Of a stretch of 64,000 nt of DNA, positions 44,109 to 53,244 are shown one piece after another. The notes beneath the pieces are model-generated. The model was not told the DNA's origin. It made no database searches and was given only the letters and a program-made list of their open reading frames with translations. Source of the stretch: JADGNF01 sp964582085 (lineage in GTDB: Archaea > Thermoproteota > Bathyarchaeia > Bathyarchaeales > Bathycorpusculaceae); NCBI GenBank assembly GCA_964582085.1, contig CAZOPV010000007.1, positions 62,001-126,000 on the forward strand, read 5' to 3'. Made by a program: the position numbers and the translations under genes. The first letter of the stretch is position 1. The number at the start of each line of letters is the position of its first letter.

Positions 44109-45044
44109 GTGGACATGAACAACAAGATCAAAACAATCGATATTTTCCCTCTGGTTATCATGGGTAGTCTTTTTGTTTTGATCAACTGTTTAGCTTTGTT
44201 GGTTTCGGGACCCTTCAAAGAAGCTGGAGCAGTTGCTTTTGTAGAGGCAACAAATCCTCTTAACTTGGTCGAGTTCTTCATAATTCTGGTTATTTTCACC
44301 GCTGCCATATTATTTATTGCTAAATATTGGAAGAAAGATGTAATCCAGTGGATTATCTTGGGCGCCACTGTTATCCTGTGTTTTTACGTTTTCTTTCTAC
44401 TATTAGACATACCCTTGCCAGAAATTTGGGCGTTAGGTTTGTCTTTGGTTGCCGCTGCGGTGTTGCTTGGGTTGCTTGTCAAGTTCCCTGAATGGTACAT
44501 TGTAGATACAACAGGGGTCATCACAAGCGTTGGTGCCATAGCCATGTTGGGTATCTCGTTGAGTGTTTTGCTTGTAATCATTTTACTTATATGTATGGCG
44601 GTTTATGATGCAATTTCAGTTTACAAAACCAAACATATGATTGACCTAGCTGATACATTAATTGATTTGAAGTTGCCCATTTTGTTTGTTATTCCCAAGA
44701 CCCGCCGTTATTCTTTGCTTGATGACACAAAGAGTTTAAAGCAGAAACTCAGCGAAGAAGAAAAAAGAGAAGCGTTCTTTTTGGGAACAGGAGATGTGGT
44801 AATTCCTGGAATTTTGACTGCGGCAGCCTACCACAGCGTACCTAACGGTTTAGGAATTGCATTATCTGTCATTGCAGGAACTCTTGTTGGTTTTGTCGTC
44901 CTTATGACGTTTGTTCTTAAAGGCAAACCTCAAGCCGGATTACCCTTTCTTTGTCCAGGAGCAATTATTGGTTATTTCATTTCGAGTTTCATTTTAGCTG
45001 GAGAATTTGCAGGTTTAAGTCTGATTATTCCAATTATTATCTAA
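44109..45044 (+). CDS. Presenilin/signal peptide peptidase-like intramembrane protease
   Basis: A 311-residue membrane protein with about nine spans. The two catalytic Asp motifs are MAVYDAISVY near residue 165 (YD) and FLGTGDVVIPG near 223 (GxGD), and QAGLPFLCPGAIIGY near 278 matches the PAL region of A22 proteases. Archaeal presenilin homologues cleave membrane-spanning helices, and the family member from Methanoculleus is a model. Start is GTG (MDMNNK). A loop of charged residues 195-215 between the Asp motifs is the expected cytosolic link. Target unknown. Confidence 0.88.
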   Translation: MDMNNKIKTIDIFPLVIMGSLFVLINCLALLVSGPFKEAGAVAFVEATNPLNLVEFFIILVIFTAAILFIAKYWKKDVIQWIILGATVILCFYVFFLLLDIPLPEIWALGLSLVAAAVLLGLLVKFPEWYIVDTTGVITSVGAIAMLGISLSVLLVIILLICMAVYDAISVYKTKHMIDLADTLIDLKLPILFVIPKTRRYSLLDDTKSLKQKLSEEEKREAFFLGTGDVVIPGILTAAAYHSVPNGLGIALSVIAGTLVGFVVLMTFVLKGKPQAGLPFLCPGAIIGYFISSFILAGEFAGLSLIIPIII

Positions 45045-45048
45045 CTTT

Positions 45049-45630
45049 TTATTGCCCGAACCATTCCTTAAAAACAGCTGGAATTTTATTTGGGCTAGCC
45101 AGCACATTCATGCCGTCCATTTGCTCTAGTTTTCGCACATTGTCAGCATCTTCTTTTCTGATTCTCAATTTCATCTCTTTGCCGTTTGGAAGTCTAGTGT
45201 AAAGTGTCTTTTCTTCAAAGTCAACTGGCACAACATAAACAGGAGTAAATGCTTTCAAACTCATGATCGCCGCGTTAGTGAGCATGGTGTCGCCGATGCC
45301 GCAAGCAATTTTTGCCACAGTGTTTGATGTGGCTGGTGCAATAAGAAGGAACTCGTACTTGTGCATCTGCATCCAAGCTGCAAGGAAAGGCGAGTTGGGG
45401 TTCATTTCTACCATGTATTTAGAAAACGCCTGTTTGACTTCCTTTTCTAGGTTATAGTATTTGAGAACTGTTTCGCCTGCTTTGGATATGAAAACTTGGA
45501 TGTCTATGGTATTTTCGTATTCCTTTTTGACCTGCTTCATGATTTGTATGAATTCTTCAATTTTGTCTCCTGCTCCCGTGATTCCCCATGCAACTTTTAG
45601 CTTTTTTGTAGCCGCGTTTGTGGTGGTCAC
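45049..45630 (-). CDS. afpA: Archaeoflavoprotein AfpA/DmrX-like flavoprotein
   Basis: A 193-residue flavoprotein of the PF02441 fold, which binds FMN. Signature segments: VAWGITGAGDKIEEFIQIMK at 13-30, IQVFISKAGETVLKYY near 44-60, FLLIAPATSNTVAKIACGIG near 95-115, DTMLTNAAIMSLKAFTPVYV near 117-135. AfpA from Archaeoglobus works in ferredoxin-linked electron transfer as I recall; a dihydromethanopterin reductase (DmrX) has the same fold. The upstream gene is an Isf-type flavoprotein and overlaps by four bases, so they probably act in one redox pathway. Confidence 0.78.
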   Translation of the reverse strand: MTTTNAATKKLKVAWGITGAGDKIEEFIQIMKQVKKEYENTIDIQVFISKAGETVLKYYNLEKEVKQAFSKYMVEMNPNSPFLAAWMQMHKYEFLLIAPATSNTVAKIACGIGDTMLTNAAIMSLKAFTPVYVVPVDFEEKTLYTRLPNGKEMKLRIRKEDADNVRKLEQMDGMNVLASPNKIPAVFKEWFGQ

Positions 45631-46232
45631 TTTTGTTCTCTCCCTCTGTCTGCATAATCGTTCAAGTATTGTGCGAAGTGTTTAACCGTTTTTTTCAGGC
45701 TTCGATAGCCTTCTTCGTCTTGTGTTACTTGGTCAAGGGTGTCTTTACTCCAGAAGGTTGCTCCAACGTTTGCTCCAAAGTATCCGCCACTTACAGGTAT
45801 AATTCCGTTTAAAATGTAGAAAGTGTGAATCTGCATAAGGGCGAGTTCTTGGCCTCCTGCTCTGTCTCCCCCAACCGCGATGCCCATTCCGATTTTGCCT
45901 TTAAGTGCATTTTTGTCGGTGGCTACCGCAGCGCGGCATCTGTCCATTACTGCTTTGAGTTGGGCGCTTACGCCGCCGTTGTAGACAGGGGTAGCTAAAA
46001 TTATGCCCGTTGCTTCCGTAAGAAGAACGTACAGTTCTTGTAGGTCATCTTGAAGAACACATTGCTTATTTACAAGACAATAATCGCAGTGGGTGCAGTA
46101 TCCAACGTCTTTTCCTCTTACAGTCCAAAAACGTGTCTGGAAACCCTGTTTTTCCAAAATTTTTAGTGCTTCCCCCAAAACATACTCAGTGGCTTGCTGT
46201 CGTGGGCTACCGCTGACACCAACAACAATCAT
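45627..46232 (-). CDS. Iron-sulfur flavoprotein (Isf-type NADPH/FMN reductase fold)
   Basis: A 201-residue flavodoxin-like protein. It begins MIVVGVSGSPRQQATEYVLG (FMN-phosphate loop); a longer TTG start at 46244 would add four residues. The compact cysteine motif CTHCDYCLVNKQC near 45-57 (CxxCxxCxxxxxC) is the [4Fe-4S] site of iron-sulfur flavoproteins from methanogens and Archaeoglobus, and IILATPVYNGGVSAQLKAVM near 78-97 is the second flavin loop. It is co-translated with the AfpA-like gene. A role in protecting against oxygen or peroxide has been proposed for the family. Confidence 0.82.
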   Translation of the reverse strand: MIVVGVSGSPRQQATEYVLGEALKILEKQGFQTRFWTVRGKDVGYCTHCDYCLVNKQCVLQDDLQELYVLLTEATGIILATPVYNGGVSAQLKAVMDRCRAAVATDKNALKGKIGMGIAVGGDRAGGQELALMQIHTFYILNGIIPVSGGYFGANVGATFWSKDTLDQVTQDEEGYRSLKKTVKHFAQYLNDYADRGREQK

Positions 46233-46317
46233 ACCTATCAGCAATTAGTATTCACCCAAACACATTAAACCTTTTCTTGTTTTACCTGCACCTACTAAAC
46301 ATGATTCGATCCTATTC

Positions 46318-49077
46318 TCAATTTTTTGCGGTTTTAGAGAGTTTTCGCACAAAAAACTTCCTAATTTCCTCCGCTACAATCACAGCAACTGCAAGGGCCA
46401 ATAGAAATAGCCAGTCTGCAAAGCCTAGCGCGGTTGTTCCAAAGACCTTTTGCAGTAGTGGGACATAAACCAAGAACGATAAAATAGTAAGTTGGGCTGT
46501 TATGCCAAAAATTATCCACCGATTAGTTTTCAAGCTAGTTTTAAATATGGACTGTTTGCTAGTTCTGCAAGCCAAAACATTACCCACTTGACCAACAACT
46601 ATGCCTGCAAACGCCATGGTGACCCCTTTTGTGTAAACTCCCGCGGTATAAAATGGACTTGTTTCCGTCACTGGCATTCCAAAATACCAACCGCCTGCAC
46701 TCCATGCCCCTAAGCAACCAATCATGGCGCCTACAGCAATTATCACGCCCATGTAAAGTGAACGCGCCAAAACGCCTTTTGTGAATAACCTTTCTTTGAT
46801 GCTCCGCGGTGACTCTTCCATTATGCCTTTTTCTGGTGGTTCCCGACTCAAAGCCAAAGAAGGAATAACGTCGATTCCCAGATCTATGGCTAAAACCTGC
46901 ACAACCAGCAATGGTAGCGGTATATTTAGCGTAGCATATAAGACATAAGGAACAAGTTGCGCCCAGTTATGGGCAAAGACGTACACAATAAACTTGCGTA
47001 AGTTCTCATAAATAGTCCTACCTGACTCTACCGCTTTAACGATCGACTCAAAACTATCATTAAGCAGCACGATGTCTGCGGCTTCGCGTGCCACATCAGT
47101 TCCCGACGCACCCATCGCCACACCTATGTTTGCCTCCTTTAATGATGGGGCGTCATTTGCGCCATCGCCTGTTACAGCGACAACTTCCCCTTTTGCTTTA
47201 AGCACCTTTACGATGCGAAGTTTTTGCTCAGGAGAAACTCGCGCAAAAATAACGTTCCCTTTCCTAACCTCTTCCACAATGGCTTCATCGCCTAAATTCT
47301 CCAAATCTACACCGCGGATAATTTGGCAAAACGGGCCATCCAAAATGCCTACTTCTTGGGCTATACTTTGTGCCGTAGGACCATAATCTCCAGTGATTAT
47401 CACAGTTTTTATGCCTGCCCGCTTCGCTTTCAAAACGGCGTCTCTAACTTCCACCCTTGGCGGGTCACGCATCCCGGCTAAACCGACAAAAACCATCTCT
47501 TTTTCAAAATCAGAGTCTTTGCTGTCTTGAGGTGCTTTCCTCTGTTTGTAAGCCATAGCAATAACACGTAAACCCATGTTGGCAAATTCGTGAATTCTTG
47601 ACTCAATCAACATCACCTTTTCTTCAGTTAACTCTTCAACTTTGCCATCGGCAAGAACACGGTTACATAGATCCAGAATAACCCTTGGCGCACCTTTAGT
47701 ATAAACATAAATGTTCTCTCCATGTTTATGCACGGTGGTCATGCGTTTCCGTTCAAAACTAAACGGGAAAATATCCAAAATAGGTTTTTCCGCCAAAGCA
47801 TCTTCAACGTTAACGTCAGACTTCAACGCTGCAACAAGTAAGGCACCATCAGTTGGATCCCCAATAATAGTCCAGTTTTTGTTTATATCCGAGGGGGGAA
47901 CAACTTTTGCGCTGTTGCAAAGTGCAGCAATTTCAAGCAGTTTTCCGATAGAAGCAACTTCTTCCTTATTTAAGGGCTTACCGTTTGAAGTAAACTCGCC
48001 CTCAGGAATGTAACCAGTTCCTGAAACATCCACAACTTTATCTTTAACCCATAGCTTGCTGACAGTCATTTCTCCTTTGGTTATAGTGCCAGTTTTGTCA
48101 GTACATATTACTGTGACACTGCCCAACGTTTGAACTGCAGATAACCGTTTAACCAAAACATTTTGTCTCACCATCTTTAAGACGTTAATAGCTAAGGCAC
48201 TTGACACCGTCACCTGCAATCCTTCAGGGACACAACACACCATCACACCAATCATGAAGAAAATGCTCTTTGAGATATCCACATGTAGCCACAAAACGCT
48301 AGTAAATAAGAAGACGCTCCCCACCACAAGCGCTATTATAAAATCGTACTTCGCAGCTAAGGCAATTTCTTTCTGGAGCGGGCTATCTTCTTCCTGTATT
48401 GTCTGAGTTAAACTGGCAATTTTACCAAACTGTGTCTCCATGCCAGTCGCATAAACAACTGCTTTCCCCTGTCCCTTGGCTACACTGGTGCTCATGAAAA
48501 CAAGATTCGGTGAATACAGATACGCTTTCTCAACTGTTTTCAAGGTTTCTGCCATTCTTGGCTGTGGCTCTGATTCTCCAGTTAAAGGAACATTATTTGT
48601 CCACAAGTCAAACGCTTCAATTAGCCGAGCGTCGGCGGGAACACGGTCTCCCTCCTCCAAAAATATGATGTCGCCAGGGACAATCTCCCGCACAGGAATC
48701 TTCTTTAGTTCGCCATCACGTATAACCTTGGCGTACTGTGGCATCCAACTTTTTAGGGTTGCCATGGCTTTTTCTGCCCGTGACTCTTGGAATAAGCTGA
48801 AAAAGATGTTTACAAAAACCACTGCCAAAATTATTATGCTCAGTTCAGGATTTCCGCTGACAGCCGAAAGAGCGCTGGCAAAAAGTAGCAGTATGCCAAA
48901 CAAGTCCCTAAAATGTTTAATGAACTTGTAAACAAAAGGCGTCTGTCTTTTCTCGACAAGCGTGTTAAAACCATAGGTTTTAAGACGCAGTTTAGCTTCT
49001 TCGCTACTTAATCCATTTGGTGGAACGCCAAGATGGTGCAAGACCTCGTCAATCGGCTTAGAAGCAGCTTTTTCCAA
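46318..49077 (-). CDS. P-type cation ATPase, Na+/K+-ATPase-like (type II)
   Basis: A 919-residue P-type pump with ten spans predicted. N-terminal cation-transporter domain, actuator motif NNVPLTGESEPQ (TGES), the M4 motif CCVPEGLQVTVSSALAIN, phosphorylation DKTGTITKGEMTV, nucleotide-binding FSFERKRMTT and KGAPRVIL, hinge TGDGANDAPSLKEANIGVA. The GESEPQ and NIPLPLLVVQVLAIDLGIDV segments resemble the animal-type Na+/K+ pump (type IIC) more than the SERCA type, although PEGLQ differs from the PEGLL typical there. Archaeal IIC relatives are known. Start is TTG. It is alone, with 440 bases of spacer before the divergent EF-2 gene. Confidence 0.88.
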   Translation of the reverse strand: MEKAASKPIDEVLHHLGVPPNGLSSEEAKLRLKTYGFNTLVEKRQTPFVYKFIKHFRDLFGILLLFASALSAVSGNPELSIIILAVVFVNIFFSLFQESRAEKAMATLKSWMPQYAKVIRDGELKKIPVREIVPGDIIFLEEGDRVPADARLIEAFDLWTNNVPLTGESEPQPRMAETLKTVEKAYLYSPNLVFMSTSVAKGQGKAVVYATGMETQFGKIASLTQTIQEEDSPLQKEIALAAKYDFIIALVVGSVFLFTSVLWLHVDISKSIFFMIGVMVCCVPEGLQVTVSSALAINVLKMVRQNVLVKRLSAVQTLGSVTVICTDKTGTITKGEMTVSKLWVKDKVVDVSGTGYIPEGEFTSNGKPLNKEEVASIGKLLEIAALCNSAKVVPPSDINKNWTIIGDPTDGALLVAALKSDVNVEDALAEKPILDIFPFSFERKRMTTVHKHGENIYVYTKGAPRVILDLCNRVLADGKVEELTEEKVMLIESRIHEFANMGLRVIAMAYKQRKAPQDSKDSDFEKEMVFVGLAGMRDPPRVEVRDAVLKAKRAGIKTVIITGDYGPTAQSIAQEVGILDGPFCQIIRGVDLENLGDEAIVEEVRKGNVIFARVSPEQKLRIVKVLKAKGEVVAVTGDGANDAPSLKEANIGVAMGASGTDVAREAADIVLLNDSFESIVKAVESGRTIYENLRKFIVYVFAHNWAQLVPYVLYATLNIPLPLLVVQVLAIDLGIDVIPSLALSREPPEKGIMEESPRSIKERLFTKGVLARSLYMGVIIAVGAMIGCLGAWSAGGWYFGMPVTETSPFYTAGVYTKGVTMAFAGIVVGQVGNVLACRTSKQSIFKTSLKTNRWIIFGITAQLTILSFLVYVPLLQKVFGTTALGFADWLFLLALAVAVIVAEEIRKFFVRKLSKTAKN

Positions 49078-49517
49078 AGTAACTCCGCCAAAACCTTGTG
49101 TGAGAGCCTGCTATGCGCTCCAGTAACATCTACGGATAACTATAGGTTGGAATGGTAAAACAGCTTTAATGTTATGTTTTATTTGAGCCAATTGGAAGCC
49201 CATTTTTATCATCAACGATTTCTTCTTTTCTATAGAGCTGAATTTTTAGCTTTTAAGGTTTGTTTCCTCCAAAAGGAAGCGGCCACATTTTTAAATACAT
49301 CGGAAATAAATCTTGAGCAGCGTCGTTTCAAGTGCCTCATACCAAGGTTTTCAGAATCAACTGTTTCCTAAACATCTGCCATAAAGTTAATAGGCGACAG
49401 TTTCAATTTCCATGTAGCTTATCTCGTATAACGAGGCAAATAGAAAACGCCTTAGTCTGTAAGAGATGTAACTTAACAGATTAAAGATCATTCATTAAAT
49501 ATGGAGACTGTACCGTA
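49078..49517. other. Intergenic region with promoter and possible RNA or long leader
   Basis: No protein gene is visible. A strong TATA-like TTTTTAAATA (49288-49297) implies a transcript start near 49322, about 195 bases before the EF-2 ATG, so either EF-2 has a long leader or a small RNA lies here. A hairpin CTCGT-ATA-ACGAG (49423-49435) sits within it. A second, weaker AT-rich element ATTAAATATGG is at 49494-49504, too near the ATG to serve as the EF-2 TATA box. No tRNA or box C/D pattern is evident. Confidence 0.4.
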
Positions 49518-51734
49518 ATGGGTCGTTATAGACAAACTGATGAAATAGTCAAACTGATGAACAATCCCGAAATCATCAGGAACACAAGTATTATAGCCCA
49601 CGTAGACCATGGGAAAACTACCTTGTCTGACAGCCTTCTCGCTGCTGCAGGAATAATTAGTACCCAAACTGCTGGTCAGAAACTGTTTTTGGATTCGTGG
49701 GATCTTGAACAGAAACGCCAAATGACGGTTTTTGCTTCAAACGTTAGCCTTGTTCACACATACAATAATCAAGATTACCTTATTAACCTCATCGACACTC
49801 CTGGACACATCGACTTCTCAGGAGCAGTCACACGTAGCCTCAGAGCAGTTGACGGTGCGCTTGTAGTAGTGGACGCAGTGGAGGGTCCCATGACTCAAAC
49901 CGAAACCGTGCTTATGCAAGCCTTGAGAGAACGCGTTAAACCCCTACTTTTCATCAACAAGGTTGACAGACTCATTAAAGAGATTAAGTTGACGCCTCAA
50001 GAGATTCAGCGCAAATTTGCCAAGATTCTTTTGCGTGTTAACTCGCTTATCGAACGTTATGCTCCTCCAGAGCATAAGAAAGACTGGCAAGTCACCGTTG
50101 AAGATGGACGTGTGGCATTTGGTTCAGCTTTGCACAAATGGGGTTTAAACATTGATCATATGAAAATGAAGAAGGTCAGTTTTCAAGACATCATAGACGC
50201 GTATAGCGGTGAACCACAGGATGTTGGTAGAAAGGTTGATGAGTTAAGCAAGAAAGCCCCCTTGCCTGAGCCTATATTGGACATGTTCTGCAAACATTTG
50301 CCTAGCCCGAAACAGGCACAACCGTACCGTCAGAGTCAGATTTGGCCTGGTGATGTGACGAGCCCAGTTGGTGTGGGGATGGCGAAAGTTGATCCTAACG
50401 CCCCTCTCCTTATGTGTGTATCTACCATTGAAGTTGACCCCCACAGTGGAACTGTTGCTATAGGCCGCGTTTTTAGCGGTGCAATAACAAAAGGTAAAAC
50501 TGTTCAACTTGTAAGTAGTCACCAGAAAGGCACAATACAGCAAGTCTTCATGAGCATGGCAACTGATAGAGTTATCGTTGACCGTGTGCCAGCGGGTAAC
50601 ATAGGCGCCATTTCAGGTTTACCTTCAATTCACGTGGGTGAAACTATAGCCGAAGAAGGCATCGAAGTGCACTCTTTTGAAGGGTTAAGGTACGTTTCTG
50701 ACCCCGTGGTTACGGTGGCAGTTGAACCTGAAGACGTCAAAGACTTGCCTCTATTCGATAAAGTTATGCATAAACTCACTGTTGAAGACCCTAACCTGCA
50801 TTTCACCATGAACAAGGAAAGTGGGGAATTTCTGCTTTCAGGTATGGGTGAGCTTCACTTGGAAATCACAGCTTACCGTATGCAGGAAGCAGGTCTGAAA
50901 GTGAAACTCAGCAAACCCATAGTTATCTTCCGTGAAACCATTAGTCATGATTATCGTGGTCCACCAGTTATGGGTAAAAGCCCCAACAAACATAACAAGC
51001 TCTGGATAACCATCGAGAAATTATCTGATGAGGTTATTGAAGCAATAAAATCTGAGAAAATTACTGATATGCAAAGCAAAGATGAACGGACCAGGATTCT
51101 GCGTGAACTTGGGTGGTCTCCTGAAGATGCCAAAGGTGCCGTAGCCGTCGAAGAGAGCAACATCCTAGTTAACCGCATTAAGGGACGACAATACGTGGAT
51201 GAAATTATCGACCACGTCAAAACAGGCTTCCGCGAAGCAGTTCACACTTCACCGCTAGCAAAGGAACCCGCGTATGGTTTGAAAATTAACCTTGAAGATG
51301 TTACAGTCCACGAAGACCCAGTTCACAGAGGTCCTGCGCAAGTTATCCCTATGACCTGGCGCCCAATTTACTGTGCCATTCTGCTGAGCGACCCCAAGTT
51401 GCTGGAGCCCTTGATGAGTTTTGAATGCAAAGTGCCAAGCGAATTCGTCAGCTCTGTCATCACGCTTCTAAACAAGAGACGTGGCAAAATCTTAGATATG
51501 CCCTCAGAAGAAGACATGATAATCGTCAAAGCTGAGCTGCCCGTTTCAGAAAGTTTTGGTATCGCGGATGAACTCAGAAGTTCAACGCAGGGTAGAGCTT
51601 TCTGGGCTACTCAATTTAGTCGTTGGGCACCTGTCCCCGAACAAATGCAAGCGGAAACCATAAAGAAGATTCGTGAACGCAGAGGCTTATCGCCAATTCC
51701 GCCTAAACCTGAAGAGTACTTCGAAAACGAGTAA
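49518..51734 (+). CDS. fusA: Translation elongation factor EF-2
   Basis: A 738-residue GTPase that drives ribosomal translocation. G1 IIAHVDHGKTTLSD near residue 24, switch I RQMTVFASNVSLVH (the usual RGITI is RQMTV but the Mg-binding Thr is kept), G3 DTPGHIDFSGAV, G4 INKVDRLIKE, domain II-V intact to the C-terminal PKPEEYFENE. Domain IV has HEDPVHRGPAQVIPMTWRP, where the His of HRG is the diphthamide target, matching the Dph6 gene in this window. Start ATG follows an AT-rich region. Archaeal type, not bacterial EF-G. Confidence 0.96.
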   Translation: MGRYRQTDEIVKLMNNPEIIRNTSIIAHVDHGKTTLSDSLLAAAGIISTQTAGQKLFLDSWDLEQKRQMTVFASNVSLVHTYNNQDYLINLIDTPGHIDFSGAVTRSLRAVDGALVVVDAVEGPMTQTETVLMQALRERVKPLLFINKVDRLIKEIKLTPQEIQRKFAKILLRVNSLIERYAPPEHKKDWQVTVEDGRVAFGSALHKWGLNIDHMKMKKVSFQDIIDAYSGEPQDVGRKVDELSKKAPLPEPILDMFCKHLPSPKQAQPYRQSQIWPGDVTSPVGVGMAKVDPNAPLLMCVSTIEVDPHSGTVAIGRVFSGAITKGKTVQLVSSHQKGTIQQVFMSMATDRVIVDRVPAGNIGAISGLPSIHVGETIAEEGIEVHSFEGLRYVSDPVVTVAVEPEDVKDLPLFDKVMHKLTVEDPNLHFTMNKESGEFLLSGMGELHLEITAYRMQEAGLKVKLSKPIVIFRETISHDYRGPPVMGKSPNKHNKLWITIEKLSDEVIEAIKSEKITDMQSKDERTRILRELGWSPEDAKGAVAVEESNILVNRIKGRQYVDEIIDHVKTGFREAVHTSPLAKEPAYGLKINLEDVTVHEDPVHRGPAQVIPMTWRPIYCAILLSDPKLLEPLMSFECKVPSEFVSSVITLLNKRRGKILDMPSEEDMIIVKAELPVSESFGIADELRSSTQGRAFWATQFSRWAPVPEQMQAETIKKIRERRGLSPIPPKPEEYFENE

Positions 51735-51836
51735 TCTTTCTCTTTTCTTTTTGTTTTTATACTGAACCTTTTTGTGGTTAATGTAATTTTATGTAAAAAA
51801 GAGTTGATGGGTTATCCTTTTAGGTTATTTTTTTAG

Positions 51837-52508
51837 TTATGGTGTTGGTGGTGGCGGTGGGATATAACTTCGCGGGGTTATATGAATTACTGTTTTCTTT
51901 CTTTTTTGCAGGATAACTACAGCGCCCACTATGATTAAGACTACGGCTATCAATACGCCTATTATAATGTAGAGCATTGTGCCACTGAATAAGCCTCCGC
52001 CACTTATGCTATTTAAAATAGACATGACTTCATTTTGGCTTTGAGAACTGGCACCGTGATAGACTAAGACGTTGAAGTAGTAATTGTCTTTGATGAAAAC
52101 TATGTCCCAGAGGTATGCATCTTCTTGATCATCGTATGCTTTGGCGAATCCTGCGGTGGAACCCGCTAACTGCATTGTTCCACTTTCTTGTATTTCATCT
52201 GTTAAATCTCTGTCAAACAAGTATTCCGCCTCGCTCTTCAGGTCTGAACTAGAAAAAGTTTTGCTGGGTGCTCTCTCGTAATATATTCTTACTTCGTCGT
52301 AATTTTGTGAATTAACATACTGTAGCAAACCTGCTCCTGCTTCGTCATATTCAGATGGCGCCTGCGGGTATAGTTTTTGGCTTTCTAATCTCCAACCGCT
52401 GGGTATACTTACGTTAGGCGGGGTGAGTGTTTGTGCTGATGCAAGTGGTGTTATCGCCAGAGAAAATATAAGCAGCAACAAAAACGCTGTTCTGTAACTT
52501 TTTTCCAT
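51837..52508 (-). CDS. Secreted membrane-anchored protein, unknown
   Basis: A 223-residue protein with signal peptide (RTAFLLLLIFSLAITPLASA, cleavage near residue 26), an extracellular domain of about 140 residues (WRLESQKLYPQAPSEYDEAG, then an alpha/beta region with FAKAYDDQEDAYLWDIVFIK), one membrane span (MLYIIIGVLIAVVLIIVGAV, near 180-200), and a cytosolic tail KKTVIHITPRSYIPPPPPTP. The outer domain resembles the small archaeal/bacterial single-domain PsbP-like or DUF4367 folds in spacing only; I make no family call. It converges on EF-2. Confidence 0.65.
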   Translation of the reverse strand: MEKSYRTAFLLLLIFSLAITPLASAQTLTPPNVSIPSGWRLESQKLYPQAPSEYDEAGAGLLQYVNSQNYDEVRIYYERAPSKTFSSSDLKSEAEYLFDRDLTDEIQESGTMQLAGSTAGFAKAYDDQEDAYLWDIVFIKDNYYFNVLVYHGASSQSQNEVMSILNSISGGGLFSGTMLYIIIGVLIAVVLIIVGAVVILQKRKKTVIHITPRSYIPPPPPTP

Positions 52509-52648
52509 TTGTTTTCCATCCCTATGTTGTGAATATGCAGTTGGTTTTCACATAAAACTTTTGTTTTGCCGATGAATCAAAAGATTTGCTCAAAAAAATT
52601 CTTACATTAAATTGGGACGGACACCTTTCAAATAAAATTGTAGTTTGG

Positions 52649-52726
52649 TGGTGGGGCTGCCCGGATTTGAACCGGGGTCTATAGAGCCCAAGTCTACAAG
52701 CCTAGACCAAGCTAGCCGACAGCCCC
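52649..52726 (-). tRNA. tRNA-Pro (UGG)
   Basis: A canonical cloverleaf: acceptor GGGGCTG/CAGCCCC, D-stem GGCT/GGCT with two G-U pairs, anticodon stem GTAGA/TCTAT around loop CTTGGGC (anticodon UGG, Pro), variable loop AGAC, T-stem CCCGG/CCGGG with the regular loop TTCAAAT. Discriminator A and a genome-encoded CCA (minus strand of TGG at 52649-52651) follow. The UGG anticodon reads CCN codons. Confidence 0.93.
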
Positions 52727-53000
52727 TGTTTGTAGATTTCAGAGAACATAATTTCGCAAGCACCATAAAAACCTTAGCCACGCCATTGGGGCGTCTAAAT
52801 CTCCTTTTGATAGCAAGTTTAGGTGCTGCTTTGTTTCACTTCATGGTCATAAGGGTTAGAATATAGGTTTAACATTGTCTCAAAAAGAGTTTTTCTATAT
52901 TCTCAATAAAATAGGAAGACTCCAATAGTGGCAATATTCAAGAAAACTGCGGGCAAACTGTCTTACCCCTATTGATAATCTAATTGTTTTCTGGAAGAAT

Positions 53001-53077
53001 TGGAGCCTCGAGCGGGCCTTGCTCCCGCGGCCTGCTGCTTACAAGGCAGCCGCTCTGCTGGGCTGAGCTATCGAGGC
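53001..53077 (-). tRNA. tRNA-Thr (UGU) with atypical elbow
   Basis: All four stems pair perfectly: acceptor GCCTCGA/TCGAGGC, D GCTC/GAGC, anticodon GCTGC/GCAGC around CTTGTAA (anticodon UGU, Thr), T GCGGG/CCCGC. Variable loop AGGCC; discriminator U as expected for archaeal tRNA-Thr; CCA is encoded. The loops are odd: the D-loop is AGCCCAGCA, so G18 becomes A while G19 stays, and the T-loop is AGCAAGG instead of TTCRANY, so T54 and U55 become A and G while C56 and A58 remain. Both partners of the 18-55 contact change together. Confidence 0.85.
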
Positions 53078-53244
53078 GACCAACGGTGCCCAGAATACTC
53101 CATACATGAAACATTATACAAATAAAAGTTACTGCTTCTCACTTCCCTTTTTGGTCAGTTAAAGAGTAATTTGTTTTATAAGTGATGTTTACTTCTTTCG
53201 TGAAAAAAGTTTTTTATGGGTAAAATCTAAAGAGATGTAGCTGT

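Noticed and set aside
49174..49371. 65-residue frame in the EF-2 spacer
   Set aside because: No motif, no start signal, and AT-rich composition; treated as chance.
49590..49800. EF-2 switch I reading RQMTV instead of RGITI
   Set aside because: The Mg-binding Thr is kept and I recall similar forms in other TACK archaea, so it is probably lineage-normal.
52645..52866. 73-residue plus-strand frame near the tRNA genes
   Set aside because: It covers tRNA-Pro on the other strand and has no protein-like features.
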